DNA of 14,683 nucleotides from an uncultured Clostridia bacterium (GCA_944338265.1 CALVLO010000017.1:1-14683), one strand, 5' to 3'; positions 6,857 to 12,665 are shown, counted from the first letter of the stretch. Notes: generated from the sequence alone by a model not told the origin. Translations and numbers: made by a program.

Positions 6857-7890
6857 TCTTTTCCCCCTCCGCCTTCGCCTTCGGGCGGCTGCTGTTTCTT
6901 CTCTTTTTGCGGTGCGGGAGGATACTCCGCGCCGAACATATTGATGGTGGAAAAATAGGGCGGATCGTCCTTATAAGGCGTCATGTAGGTGCGGATGCCG
7001 CACGGTTCGCCCACGCGGCTGCCGAAAAACGCCTTCTCTTTGCAGAAGTTGAGGATGCAGAGCAGTAAGATGGCGCAGATGCCCAGCCCGCACATGAGGA
7101 TGGCAAACACCTCCGACCACATGATATCGCCCTTGGAGAGGATAAACTCGGGGTCTCTGAGCGGCTCCATGATCGCACGCACCAGTCCATACCAAACAAA
7201 ATAGGCACAAGTGAGCACACCGTTGGGCTTCTTTTTCATCTTCCACGCAAGTGTAAAGAGGATCGCCCAGCCGATGAGGTTGGCAACACTTTCATAGAAG
7301 AAAAAGGCATAATGCCACGTTGCGGCAGGATCGGAAAACCCGCCGATGCCGCCGACTTCCCAATTATAGTGCGAGGGGCTGATGGGAACCGCGAGCGGAA
7401 ACCATTGCAGCGCGGGATCGGTGACCTTTGCGCCGTGCACTTCGCCGTTGAAGAAGTTCCCCCATCTGCCCAGCGCCTGCGCGATGAGAATGTTCACGAC
7501 GACGCAGTCCGCCGCCCGCAAAAAGCTCACCTTGCGGATGCGGCACACCACGAAGCCCGCAAACACGCCGCCCAAGACCCCGCCCGTGACGGAGAGCCCG
7601 CCTTCGCGGAAGTCGAAAAAGGCTTGGATGCCGAGGTTGGGATCGGTGAGGCAGGAAAAGAGCCGCGCGCAGACGATCGCCGTGGGAATGCAGACGACGA
7701 ACAGCAGATAGATGAGATCGGGCGACATATTGCGGCGCTTCATCAGAAGCGCCGAGAGCACCGCCGCGCCGATCATCCCGCAGACGATGCAGATCGCATA
7801 CCAATAAATCTCTAACCCGAAGATGGTCACGCCGCGGTTGGCAATATCAAACAGCGGACCGTCCGAGGATGCAAGCAGAGAAGAGTTCAT
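6853..7890 (-). CDS. lgt: Prolipoprotein diacylglyceryl transferase
   Basis: This 345-residue multi-pass membrane enzyme transfers diacylglycerol from phosphatidylglycerol to the lipobox cysteine of prolipoproteins, the step before LspA. The signature GRWGNFFNGE is at 141-150. Other family segments are GGLSVTGGVLGG (97-108) and the late YGLVRAIMEPLRDP segment with its conserved arginines. At the position matching E. coli H103 I read T102, which should be checked by alignment. The protein is longer than the usual 260-290 residues. After the last helix a hydrophilic, Pro-rich tail of about 60 residues ends EGEGGGGKE. AAGGAGA lies upstream of the ATG at 7890. It is the first gene of the operon and has its own consensus promoter. 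Confidence 0.95.
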   Translation of the reverse strand: MNSSLLASSDGPLFDIANRGVTIFGLEIYWYAICIVCGMIGAAVLSALLMKRRNMSPDLIYLLFVVCIPTAIVCARLFSCLTDPNLGIQAFFDFREGGLSVTGGVLGGVFAGFVVCRIRKVSFLRAADCVVVNILIAQALGRWGNFFNGEVHGAKVTDPALQWFPLAVPISPSHYNWEVGGIGGFSDPAATWHYAFFFYESVANLIGWAILFTLAWKMKKKPNGVLTCAYFVWYGLVRAIMEPLRDPEFILSKGDIMWSEVFAILMCGLGICAILLLCILNFCKEKAFFGSRVGEPCGIRTYMTPYKDDPPYFSTINMFGAEYPPAPQKEKKQQPPEGEGGGGKE

Positions 7891-7916
7891 AGCCGTCTCC
7901 TTGAAAAATCAAACTC

Positions 7917-7946
7917 ATTATAACACGGCGCCAATAAAAAAGTCAA
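7917..7946 (-). promoter_or_regulatory. Sigma-A promoter of the lgt-pncB-lspA-rluD-pyrR operon
   Basis: On the minus strand, TTGACT (7941-7946), an 18-nt spacer and TATAAT (7917-7922) form the promoter. The -35 box lies within the 3' arm and U-tract start of the folT terminator, so the two signals share bases. Confidence 0.8.
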
Positions 7947-7963
7947 CCCGATCGCGGGTTGAC
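7936..7963 (-). terminator. Rho-independent terminator of folT
   Basis: On the minus strand a perfect 9-bp stem (GTCAACCCG/CGGGTTGAC, 7942-7950 with 7955-7963) and a 4-nt loop run into T6 (7941-7936). It starts 22 nt after the folT stop codon. An A-tract also lies on its other flank. Confidence 0.92.
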
Positions 7964-7984
7964 GCAAAAAAAGCGGGGGAAAAT

Positions 7985-8587
7985 TCAGTGCACATCTTCG
8001 TGCGGCGCGGCGCGGCTGCCCTTTCTTCCGCGGCGGGAAAACCCGACGGCGGCAGGCAGAAGCGCCAGACAGACGGCAAAATTGACGGCGTAGACGATGC
8101 TCTGAAAGGCGAGCCGCCCGCCGAGATAGACGAGAAATGTCTTTTTGGGGATGCCGTCCCAAAAGAAGATGCGCGCGTACCAATAATTGACGACGGAATT
8201 GAGCACCACGGTAACGAGCACATACCCCAAAACGAGCGCAACCACCGCCCTGAGATAGGGCGCGCCGCGTCCCCTGCCGAGGGGCGCATTCATCACCGCA
8301 CCCATGATGACGGCATACACGCCGAGCGTCACGCCGAACAGCCAAAACACGCCCTGCGGATTGAGGAGATAGCCGAGCGCATCCCCCAAAAACGCCACAA
8401 AAAAGGCGGGTACGGCGCCGAGGAGATACCCCGCATAAAAGCAGACCGCGTAGGTAAAGGCGATCTTGTTGCTGGTACCGACGTCGATGGAAAAGCAGTT
8501 CACCACGACGCTGAGCGCCACGAACACCGCGGCGAGCGCCGTCTTCTTCCCCGCCGAGAGGGCGCGGAAACAGGCAGAAAAGAACAT
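7985..8587 (-). CDS. folT: Folate-type ECF transporter S component (FolT family)
   Basis: The protein has 200 residues and is very hydrophobic, with about 5-6 membrane segments (roughly 15-34, 42-76 as two helices, 80-100, 112-142 and 163-183). The IAFTYAVCFYAGYLLGAVPAFFVAFLGDALGYLL stretch (42-75) has the layout of substrate-binding S components of energy-coupling factor importers. Together with the THF riboswitch directly upstream, this points to folate uptake. The ATP-binding and EcfT subunits are not in this window and are usually shared, encoded elsewhere. The start chosen is ATG 8585-8587, 6 nt after AGGAGGT (8600-8594). The frame stays open upstream to 8710, but that part is the riboswitch leader. 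The C-terminal tail is basic and polar. The family call is good; folate specificity rests mainly on the riboswitch. Confidence 0.88.
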   Translation of the reverse strand: MFFSACFRALSAGKKTALAAVFVALSVVVNCFSIDVGTSNKIAFTYAVCFYAGYLLGAVPAFFVAFLGDALGYLLNPQGVFWLFGVTLGVYAVIMGAVMNAPLGRGRGAPYLRAVVALVLGYVLVTVVLNSVVNYWYARIFFWDGIPKKTFLVYLGGRLAFQSIVYAVNFAVCLALLPAAVGFSRRGRKGSRAAPHEDVH

Positions 8588-8618
8588 AAAAAAACCTCCT
8601 TTGAATGAGGAGGTCCGC
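8588..8618 (-). promoter_or_regulatory. Expression platform of the folT riboswitch (ribosome-site-masking hairpin)
   Basis: In the RNA, ACCUCCU (8614-8608) pairs with AGGAGGU (8600-8594) in a perfect 7-bp hairpin with a 7-nt loop, burying the ribosome site. A U-run (8593-8588) follows immediately and then AUG, so the hairpin could also act as a terminator. GCGGAC (8618-8613), which overlaps the foot of this hairpin by two bases, is complementary to GUCCGC (8650-8645) at the 3' edge of the THF aptamer. This suggests an antisequestor. The inferred logic is: THF bound, aptamer closed, hairpin forms, folT off. Confidence 0.75.
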
Positions 8619-8641
8619 AAAAAAGTGGCAAAAAGCCGTTT

Positions 8642-8736
8642 CGAGCGGACGCGCCGCGGCACCGCAGGGAGATCCCTTTCGTTTGCGAACAACGTCCCGT
8701 TTCGCAACACTTAACGCACCTTGGCTACTCTTCTCG
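8642..8736 (-). promoter_or_regulatory. Tetrahydrofolate (THF) riboswitch aptamer
   Basis: The minus-strand leader contains the conserved THF aptamer blocks in order: GAGUAG (8730-8725), GCGUUAAGUGU (8717-8707), GGGACGUUGUU (8698-8688), an ACGAAA segment, GCGGUG (8665-8660) and GUCCGCUCG (8650-8642). CGAG at 8736-8733 can pair with CUCG at 8645-8642 to close the element. These blocks match what I recall of the folT riboswitch of Streptococcus mutans and the THF riboswitch class. The aptamer starts right at the predicted transcription start and directly precedes a folate-type transporter gene, the usual target. Confidence 0.93.
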
Positions 8737-8739
8737 GAT

Positions 8740-8767
8740 ATTATATCACATTCCCGCCAAAAAGCAA
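8740..8767 (-). promoter_or_regulatory. Sigma-A promoter of folT / THF riboswitch
   Basis: On the minus strand, TTGCTT (8762-8767), a 16-nt spacer and TATAAT (8740-8745) form the promoter. The TG of an extended -10 sits 2 nt off the usual place. Transcription would begin near 8733, at the aptamer's 5' edge. Confidence 0.7.
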
Positions 8768-8810
8768 CCAAATGCGCATGCTTTCTTCAAAAAATACGAA
8801 TACTTTTTGC

Positions 8811-9500
8811 ATGGTACTCGTAATGCTCCGCACGGCGATCATCTATGTTGTCCTGCTCGTTGTGATGCGCCTGATGGGCAAGCGGCAAATCGGGGAGATG
8901 CAGCCCTTCGAACTCGTTATCACCCTGCTCATTGCAGAGCTCGCCTGCATCCCGATGGCGGATACTTCCATTCCGCTTTTATACGGCGTCGTCTCCGTGC
9001 TCGCCATCTATGTGCTGCACGAGCTCGTCACCCTCATCGATCTCAAGATCAAGCCGCTCAAATCGGTGATCTCGGGGAAGCCGAGCGTCGTCATCAACAA
9101 GAACGGCATCGACGACTATCAGCTCAAGCGCAACAATCTGGACGTCTCCGACCTCATCGAATCCCTCCGCGCGGCGGGATATTTTTCCCTCGACTGCATC
9201 GACTACGCGCTCTACGAATCCAACGGCACCTTCTCCGCGCTGCCCAAACAGGATTACGAGGGGATGCAGACCTCTCTGCCCCTCGTCATCATCGATAACG
9301 GCAAGTTCGATCAAAAAAACCTTGCGCTCACGGGCTTGGAGCAAGCGTTTTTTGAAGATATTTTGCAGCGGGAAGGCGTAAAGAGCACAAAGAAGGTGCT
9401 CGTACTCACTGCCGACGGCACAGGGAAGCTATATTTGCAGGAAAAGGGCGAAAAATTCCGCACGCTGCGCGTAAACTACCCCGCGGGAAAGACGTGGTAG
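8811..9500 (+). CDS. DUF421 family membrane protein (YetF/YcaP-like)
   Basis: The protein has 229 residues from ATG 8811, or 225 from ATG 8823, where MLRTAIIYVVLL gives the typical N-terminus of this family. Three N-terminal hydrophobic segments (about 5-22, 32-48 and 54-73) include RLMGKRQIGEMQPFELVITLLIAELA, the DUF421 hallmark. A soluble YetF-type C-terminal domain of about 150 residues follows. The molecular function of the family is not established; members are linked to the envelope and stress in Bacillus. Neither ATG has a good ribosome site, so the start is uncertain, and a longer start at 8772 is possible. It is divergent from folT and followed 76 nt later by a DUF4363 gene, a pairing I have seen in other clostridial genomes. 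Confidence 0.88.
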   Translation: MVLVMLRTAIIYVVLLVVMRLMGKRQIGEMQPFELVITLLIAELACIPMADTSIPLLYGVVSVLAIYVLHELVTLIDLKIKPLKSVISGKPSVVINKNGIDDYQLKRNNLDVSDLIESLRAAGYFSLDCIDYALYESNGTFSALPKQDYEGMQTSLPLVIIDNGKFDQKNLALTGLEQAFFEDILQREGVKSTKKVLVLTADGTGKLYLQEKGEKFRTLRVNYPAGKTW

Positions 9501-9576
9501 CCGCACCATGACCGCGCACGCAGGGCTGCGCCTCGGACATGGGTGCCCCGTTTTTGCCCGTTACATAGGAGAAAGC

Positions 9577-9954
9577 ATGGTAAAATCTTTGGCAGCCATC
9601 GCGGCGGCGCTCCTCATCTTAACGGGGCTCGCGGTATTCGAACACCTCTACACGCGGGAGAGTTTTGATGCGTTCGGCGCGGAATTGCAGACGCTCTACC
9701 AAAAGGCGGATGCGGAAGAGGCAACAGAGAGCGATGCGGAAGCCGTGCGCCTTGCCTGGGAGGCGCGCAAGGAAAAGCTGCACATCGTGCTCCCGCACGG
9801 CGACGTCAACCGCTTTGACGACGTGCTCTCCGAAACGGTGCGCCTCATTGCAGAACGGGAATATGCGCTCGCCCTGCCCAAGCTCGAAGTCCTTATCCAC
9901 CTCGCCGAGACGCTCCCCTCCTCTTACGCCCCTTCGCTCGCCAATATCTTTTAA
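9577..9954 (+). CDS. DUF4363 family protein
   Basis: The protein has 125 residues. A hydrophobic N-terminal segment (MVKSLAAIAAALLILTGLAVFE, 1-21 plus) probably serves as a membrane anchor or signal. A helical, charged domain follows, ending in LPSSYAPSLANIF, which resembles the C-terminus of DUF4363 proteins. The start is ATG 9577, 6-7 nt after AGGAGA; the open frame extends upstream to 9508 but lacks a ribosome site there. Function is unknown. It follows the DUF421 gene on the same strand and probably shares its transcript. The family assignment is from pattern memory, so medium confidence. Confidence 0.75.
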   Translation: MVKSLAAIAAALLILTGLAVFEHLYTRESFDAFGAELQTLYQKADAEEATESDAEAVRLAWEARKEKLHIVLPHGDVNRFDDVLSETVRLIAEREYALALPKLEVLIHLAETLPSSYAPSLANIF

Positions 9955-10051
9955 GCGGCGCATTAAAAAACCTTCCGTTCCCTTCACACAGCGATGCCGC
10001 TTTAAGGAGGGACTAAGGAGGGCGGGCTTAGATGCTCTTTGCAGGGCACCC

Positions 10052-10110
10052 TCTCCCTTGGCTCCCTCTTAGAGGGAGCTGTCGAGCATCCGCGAGACTG
10101 AGGGAGTTTT
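10052..10110 (+). repeat. Palindromic GCTCCCTC/GAGGGAGC intergenic repeat
   Basis: GCTCCCTC (10061-10068) and GAGGGAGC (10072-10079) form an 8-bp hairpin with a 3-nt loop. A second GAGGGAG (10100-10106) followed by T4 can compete for the first arm. The block CTCCCTTGGCTCCCTC...GAGGGAGCTGTCG...GACTGAGGGAGTTTT resembles a short palindromic repeat I recall from many clostridial genomes. Confidence 0.6.
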
Positions 10111-10202
10111 CCTCGTAATGCAGCACCGCTTCGAGACCGCCGCCCTCCCTATTCACGCGTCTACGCCGCTTTAAGGATCAATCCCCCCTGCCCTGCGGGC
10201 TT

Positions 10203-10235
10203 CCCCCTTAAAACTCCTTCGGCGTGTTAAGGGGG
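10203..10235. repeat. Inverted repeat CCCCCTTAA / TTAAGGGGG
   Basis: A perfect 9-bp inverted repeat (10203-10211 with 10227-10235) with a 15-nt loop lies in the gene-free region. It has no U-tract. It is possibly another unit of the same intergenic repeat family. Confidence 0.5.
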
Positions 10236-10280
10236 GGCGGGCTTGGCGGATCTTCTCACGCACTCAACGTTTACAGAAAC

Positions 10281-10314
10281 ACCACGTCCCCCCGAAACTT
10301 CGGGGGGACGTGGT
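10281..10314. terminator. Perfect 15-bp hairpin between converging genes, terminator-like
   Basis: ACCACGTCCCCCCGA (10281-10295) and its exact complement (10300-10314) enclose the loop AACT. It lies 34 nt past the lipoprotein stop codon. Neither flank has a proper U-tract (only GTTTCTG on the minus side). It may be an atypical bidirectional terminator or a repeat element. Confidence 0.5.
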
Positions 10315-10347
10315 GAAAGTAGGAAAGCCCGAGGGCATGTGTAAGCG

Positions 10348-12231
10348 TTATGCGCCGAGTAGGGCGTCTTTCATTGCCTGTGCGATGATCTCCGTCATGT
10401 AATCCATACCGATCGCATTCGGGTGCAGGTTATCGCCAATCGAGTTCTCACTATATGTACTGCCGCAAAATTCGCTGTGATATACATCGACAAGGCTCAC
10501 GTTTTCAAACTGCGCAACGGCATCCGCGATCGCCGTATTGTACGCGATCACATTATAAAGATCTCCGTTGCGGTTTGGCATATTGAGGCAGAAGACGTGC
10601 GCCTCCGGATACTCCGTAGTGATCGTTTGCAGCATGGTCCGGTATGCCTCCGCAACGGCGGTAGAGAGCACTCTCCCGTTCAAATCGTTGATGCCGATGA
10701 AGACGACGATATAGTCGGGATCGACCCCGTTCGCATCAAGATCGTCCGCGCGCGCCATACCGCTGGAGACGGAACCGTCGGCGTCGTTTTCTGCCCCGAC
10801 ATTGGGCTGATGCTGCGTGACATACGCACCCGACCACGCATTGTTGACGCACAGCTGCATGCCGTAACGGTCGATGAGCTGCTGCCAATAGGTATCTGCC
10901 TGCGTCAATTGATTGGTATAATACACCGCGTTATTCGCAAGCCCCTTTTCGGCATCGTTGGAAACGCCTTGGAAGGTAGAAATGCTGTCCCCCAAAATAG
11001 AGAGCTGCTTCCCGTGCAGGAGCTCCGCAAGTTCACACTCAGCGCGCCGATCTTCAAACGAAGAAGTCGCTTCGTAGTAGAAATTGAACAGCAAGGCATT
11101 GCTATCATCCACGGTTGTTCCGCTATCCGCTTTCATCTGATAGAATTGATATGCTCCTATTGCAGACCAATTGGGTGCATACGCCCAAGTGACGGGATCC
11201 CCCGCCCTGCTCCCGAAGGCGAGCGTTTCTCCTTCGCCGACGGTGATGCCGTAATCTGTGAGATCGACATAGACCCAATCGTTGACTTGCGTATTTTGCA
11301 GCGACGAGACGGGAAGCGTCACCCGATAGGTCGCGAGCGCATCCCCTTCGTTCCACACATGCCCGAGCTCCAGATCTGCCGTTTGGATCTTGTAGATGGT
11401 GATATACTGCTCATCGTTGACCGCCTGTACGCTGTTTACATACAGTTCCATGCCTGTGAGCTTCTTCCCCTCAAACAGTTCCTTATTCTGATAGGCAAAC
11501 GGCGCAACGCTCGGTGCATAGCCTTCTCTGCCTTGCCCCTCCGCCTGCTCCTTGAGATCGGCAAAGACGGGCATTTCCGCCCGTTCGCTCACGGTAAGTT
11601 TTACAAGTAGTTTCTCCGCAATGCCGTCCGTCTCGGCAAAGAGCGCGCCACTCGCCTGCTCGTTGCAGGGCGCATAGAAGCCGTAGTCATCCGCGCCTTC
11701 CACCCCTGCGGCGGCATACAGCTCCGCCGTGGAGTTCCCGCCGCCCAAAACGAGCACGTCTTCCGCACCGACGGTGAGCTCGAGCGCGAACGTATTCAGC
11801 CCCGCCTGCACATTTCGCGTCGTGTACGGCGTAACAGAGAGCGCCGTGCCGTTTTGCCTTGCGGCGAGTACATCTGCGATGGCAGCCGTCCCGATCTGCA
11901 AAATACCCCCCCCCGTTGCATAGAGAGAGATTTCTGTGACCGTCGCTCCGCTGTAAGCCGATTTTTGCGTATTTTGGAAGTAGTTTCCGAGCAGCGCAAG
12001 CGGCGCTGCCGCAGACACGGTTTTTTGTGTAAAATATGTATTTCCGTAGAGCGCAAGCGTATCTTCCGCAACACCGGAGGACTTGGAGAGCGCCTTGATC
12101 TGCGTGCGCTCGGCGCCCTGCCATACATATCCATCGTACCCGATATAGGCACTCGTGCCGTCCGCACCCTGTTCGCCCTGCGGTCCTTGCGCACCCTGTG
12201 CACCTTGAGGACCCTGCGCGCCTTGCTCTCC
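10348..12231 (-). CDS. Distal part: collagen-like repeat end, putative beta-rich region, SGNH/GDSL hydrolase domain
   Basis: This is the frame after the premature stop; numbering follows the intact protein from ATG 12573. Gly-X-Y triplets continue to about residue 138, then GTSAYIGYDGYVWQGAERTQ, a segment typical after such repeats. Residues about 210-325 and 375-505 look like Gly/Thr-rich beta modules and may be related to each other. An SGNH hydrolase domain fills 520-741: GDSIS with nucleophile S530, an NNAWSG segment, GIND (627-630), and the Asp/His pair D714/H717 in IGDNLHP. This family comprises esterases and acetylhydrolases acting on sugars or lipids, and the lipobox predicts a cell-surface location. 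GTG 12018 is a possible internal start but has no convincing ribosome site or signal peptide, so separate expression is doubtful. Confidence 0.7.
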   Translation of the reverse strand, partial: GEQGAQGPQGAQGAQGPQGEQGADGTSAYIGYDGYVWQGAERTQIKALSKSSGVAEDTLALYGNTYFTQKTVSAAAPLALLGNYFQNTQKSAYSGATVTEISLYATGGGILQIGTAAIADVLAARQNGTALSVTPYTTRNVQAGLNTFALELTVGAEDVLVLGGGNSTAELYAAAGVEGADDYGFYAPCNEQASGALFAETDGIAEKLLVKLTVSERAEMPVFADLKEQAEGQGREGYAPSVAPFAYQNKELFEGKKLTGMELYVNSVQAVNDEQYITIYKIQTADLELGHVWNEGDALATYRVTLPVSSLQNTQVNDWVYVDLTDYGITVGEGETLAFGSRAGDPVTWAYAPNWSAIGAYQFYQMKADSGTTVDDSNALLFNFYYEATSSFEDRRAECELAELLHGKQLSILGDSISTFQGVSNDAEKGLANNAVYYTNQLTQADTYWQQLIDRYGMQLCVNNAWSGAYVTQHQPNVGAENDADGSVSSGMARADDLDANGVDPDYIVVFIGINDLNGRVLSTAVAEAYRTMLQTITTEYPEAHVFCLNMPNRNGDLYNVIAYNTAIADAVAQFENVSLVDVYHSEFCGSTYSENSIGDNLHPNAIGMDYMTEIIAQAMKDALLGA

Positions 12232-12312
12232 TTACGCGCCTTGTGCACCTTGAGGACCCTGCGCGCCCTGTGCCCCTTTTTCGCCCTGCGCGCCCTGTGC
12301 GCCAGGATCACC
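12160..12312 (-). repeat. Collagen-like Gly-X-Y coding repeat with a 45-nt internal duplication
   Basis: Seventeen Gly-X-Y triplets (GAQ, GPQ, GEQ, GEK, GDP, GAD) span codons 88-138, one of them holding the premature TAA. On the plus strand a 26-nt identical sequence occurs at 12197-12222 and 12242-12267, exactly 45 nt apart, with the stop between the two copies. Confidence 0.9.
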
Positions 12313-12573
12313 GAAATCTTCTACGGCGATCTCCCATTTTCCATCGATCATCTGATAGAGCGTATGATCATCGGTATCGATGAAGAAATCCCCGTCCTGC
12401 GCATTCGTGACCGCAGCGCTGTCTGTGCCCGTGTGCCATTGCACCTGCCGTGCGCTGCTGCCGTCGTCGCAGCCCGCCAACGTCAGCGGAAGCGCAAGCA
12501 GCACTCCCGCCGCAAGCGCCGCAAACTTCTTTTTGGATGCACGCGCATGCCCTTTGCCGATATTCCGCATCAT
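12232..12573 (-). CDS. Lipoprotein N-terminal part with start of collagen-like repeat (ends at premature TAA)
   Basis: This is the 113-residue translatable portion. A basic N-terminus (RNIGKGHARASKKK) and a hydrophobic core (17-31) are followed by the lipobox LAGC with C35, so it is a substrate for Lgt and LspA, both encoded in this window. Residues 44-87 (WHTGTDSAAV...GDFFIDTDDHTLYQMIDGKWEIA) resemble the short linker module that often precedes Gly-X-Y repeats in bacterial surface proteins. The GDP-GAQ-GAQ-GEK repeat starts at residue 88. The start chosen is ATG 12573 (a second ATG follows at 12570), with AAAGGGGTG just upstream. The open frame extends to 12765 but lacks a ribosome site there and would spoil the signal peptide. 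Confidence 0.75.
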   Translation of the reverse strand: MMRNIGKGHARASKKKFAALAAGVLLALPLTLAGCDDGSSARQVQWHTGTDSAAVTNAQDGDFFIDTDDHTLYQMIDGKWEIAVEDFGDPGAQGAQGEKGAQGAQGPQGAQGA

Positions 12574-12636
12574 TTTCACCCCTTTCTCCGCACCCGCGGC
12601 GGCGCTCGCCCCCTTCCGTATGCAGAACATTTTTTC

Positions 12637-12665
12637 AGTATACCATGCAGAAATTCCATGCGCAA
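12637..12665 (-). promoter_or_regulatory. Likely promoter of the collagen/SGNH lipoprotein gene
   Basis: On the minus strand, TTGCGC (12660-12665), a 17-nt spacer and TATACT (12637-12642) lie about 64 nt before the ATG at 12573. The upstream DNA (12666-12748) is AT-rich. Confidence 0.65.

Larger units (their letters stand above)
9951..10254. repeat. Gene-free region with degenerate direct repeats
   Basis: No gene is visible between the converging DUF4363 and lipoprotein genes (9955-10347). GCCGCTTTAAGGA occurs at 9996-10008 and 10165-10177, inside an imperfect 26-nt repeat starting TTCAC. TAAGGAGGG is repeated at 10003-10011 and 10014-10022. GGGCGGGCTT recurs near 10019 and 10234. The first unit also faces TTAAGCGGC at the DUF4363 stop codon in inverted orientation (9951-9959 with 9996-10005). 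Together these suggest two decayed copies of an intergenic repeat. Confidence 0.55.
10348..12573 (-). pseudogene. Collagen-like / SGNH-hydrolase lipoprotein gene interrupted by an in-frame TAA
   Basis: One reading frame runs from ATG 12573 to TAA 10348 (741 codons plus stop), with a single TAA at codon 114 (12234-12232) inside the Gly-X-Y repeat. The pattern GAQ GA(stop) GEQ implies a CAA glutamine codon changed to TAA by one base, with no frameshift. The same frame encodes signal peptide, repeat and enzyme domain. Other genes here use TAA as an ordinary stop, so recoding is unlikely. No start codon with a ribosome site lies just after the stop, although the mutation itself creates a TAAGGAG sequence. 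As written, only 113 residues would be made. Alternatives are a sequencing error, a recent nonsense mutation, or reversible loss through the 45-nt repeat described under findings. Confidence 0.8.

Noticed and set aside
8588..8710. N-terminal extension of FolT to 8710
   Set aside because: The extension is encoded by the riboswitch and its expression platform. The ATG at 8587 follows AGGAGGT at the right spacing.
9508..9576. Longer start for the DUF4363 protein
   Set aside because: No ribosome site there, and it would place polar residues before the membrane anchor; ATG 9577 follows AGGAGA.
10423..11610. 395-codon plus-strand frame opposite the SGNH hydrolase gene
   Set aside because: The minus frame carries clear SGNH motifs; the plus frame shows no recognisable domain or start signal.
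12232..12234. TAA read as a sense codon (recoded stop)
   Set aside because: TAA is used as a normal terminator by other genes here (for example the hydro-lyase and the lipoprotein itself), and no recoding signal was seen.
12160..12312. Regular short repeats that could suggest a CRISPR array
   Set aside because: The period is 9 nt with in-frame Gly-X-Y coding and no spacers. It is a coding repeat.
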